Below, piece by piece: positions 6,918 through 8,750 of a DNA stretch of 8,750 nt. How positions within the stretch are numbered: the stretch's first letter is position 1; the number at the start of each line of letters is the position of its first letter. Source of the DNA: Planctomycetota bacterium (GTDB lineage: Bacteria; Planctomycetota; Brocadiia; SM23-32); assembly GCA_018334735.1 (NCBI GenBank), contig JAGXLK010000067.1, positions 1 through 8,750 of the forward strand, read 5' to 3'. A program made the position numbers and the translations under genes. Below the pieces are notes generated by a model. The model saw nothing but the letters and a program-made list of their open reading frames with translations. It made no database searches and was not told the DNA's origin.

Positions 6918-6946
6918 ATTATAGTGGATAACATTATGGCTGTCAA
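6918..6946 (-). promoter_or_regulatory. Consensus sigma-70 promoter of the rex-mrp/mbx operon
   Basis: On the minus strand TTGACA (6946-6941) is followed by a 17-bp spacer and TATAAT (6923-6918). Both hexamers and the spacing are exact consensus. Transcription would start near 6909-6914, giving a leader of about 35 nt that contains the Rex operator. AT-rich sequence upstream of the -35 (about 6948-6964) could act as an UP-like element. It drives rex and, by the tight spacing downstream, the whole membrane-complex operon. Confidence 0.85.
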
Positions 6947-6984
6947 GAAATTCTTCAGAAATTTGGGAAATGGCCCCAGAAATC

Positions 6985-7007
6985 GGATTGTGAAAACGGT
7001 TCAATCC
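6985..7007. repeat. Inverted repeat GGATTG-N11-CAATCC upstream of the rex promoter
   Basis: Six-base arms at 6985-6990 and 7002-7007 are perfectly complementary around an 11-base spacer. The left arm runs into TTGTGAA (6988-6994), which equals one Rex half-site, but the opposite half-site is not conserved. It lies about 40 bp upstream of the -35 hexamer, within the 241-bp gap between the arabinofuranosidase stop and rex. No T-run follows on the minus strand, so a terminator is unlikely. It may be a weak secondary regulator site or chance. Confidence 0.35.
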
Positions 7008-7118
7008 CCCTGTGGCGGCCTTTGAAACTTTCTCGGCCCCGTTTAGCCCCTGGCGTCCCAGTCGAAAATGGTCCGGTCATAGCGATTGTTTCCGGCAAAA
7101 CGCGGGTTCATTTCCCGG

Positions 7119-8723
<1,605 letters not shown>

Positions 8724-8750
8724 TCAGTGATCAAGGGGAATGCGTTAAAA

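Noticed and set aside
7022..7118. A rho-independent terminator after the arabinofuranosidase gene
   Set aside because: Only a 4-bp CGGG/CCCG stem just past the stop is seen, followed by CGTTTTG rather than a T-run; other GC-rich blocks down to 7005 do not form a convincing stem.

Overview
The window is bacterial chromosomal DNA in which every convincing gene lies on the minus strand, so transcription runs from high to low coordinates. It holds two units. At the right (8621-7119) is a cytoplasmic GH51 alpha-L-arabinofuranosidase with its own leader. To its left is a tightly packed operon that begins at about 6911 and runs off the left edge at position 1. The operon has a sigma-70 promoter with both consensus hexamers, then a Rex operator in the 5' leader, then rex, then at least nine membrane-protein genes.

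The order after rex is MrpE, MrpF, MrpG, a DUF4040/MbhD protein, an MbhE-MrpB fusion, MrpC, MrpD, a second and longer antiporter-like NuoL/MrpD homologue, and a NuoH-like subunit cut by the window edge. From memory, this is the membrane-arm order of archaeal MBH/MBX (MBS) respiratory complexes, A-B-C-D-(E)F-G-H-H'-M. The two consecutive antiporter-like subunits point to the MBX/MBS type rather than to a stand-alone Mrp antiporter or ordinary complex I. The catalytic subunits (NuoB-, NuoC-, NuoD- and NuoI-like) would be expected just beyond position 1. Without them the window cannot show whether the complex is a hydrogenase, a sulfane-sulfur reductase or another ferredoxin-linked oxidoreductase.

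The working model is as follows. A ferredoxin-dependent complex couples electron transfer to proton pumping and Na+/H+ exchange. Its synthesis is controlled by Rex, a sensor of the NADH/NAD+ ratio, through an operator in the leader of the same transcript, so rex would also repress itself. Junctions are overlaps of 1-17 nt or gaps of 2-15 nt, which suggests one translationally coupled message.

The organism is probably an anaerobic or facultative, plant-polysaccharide-using bacterium. This rests on Rex, the MBX-like complex and the intracellular arabinofuranosidase. Bacterial signals (TTGACA/TATAAT promoter, good Shine-Dalgarno sequences) argue against an archaeon despite the archaeal-style complex. 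Base composition is close to even, and the phylum cannot be fixed from this window. No tRNA, rRNA, CRISPR array, insertion sequence or convincing intrinsic terminator was seen. The only non-coding stretches are 6878-7118 and 8622-8750, both under 300 bases.
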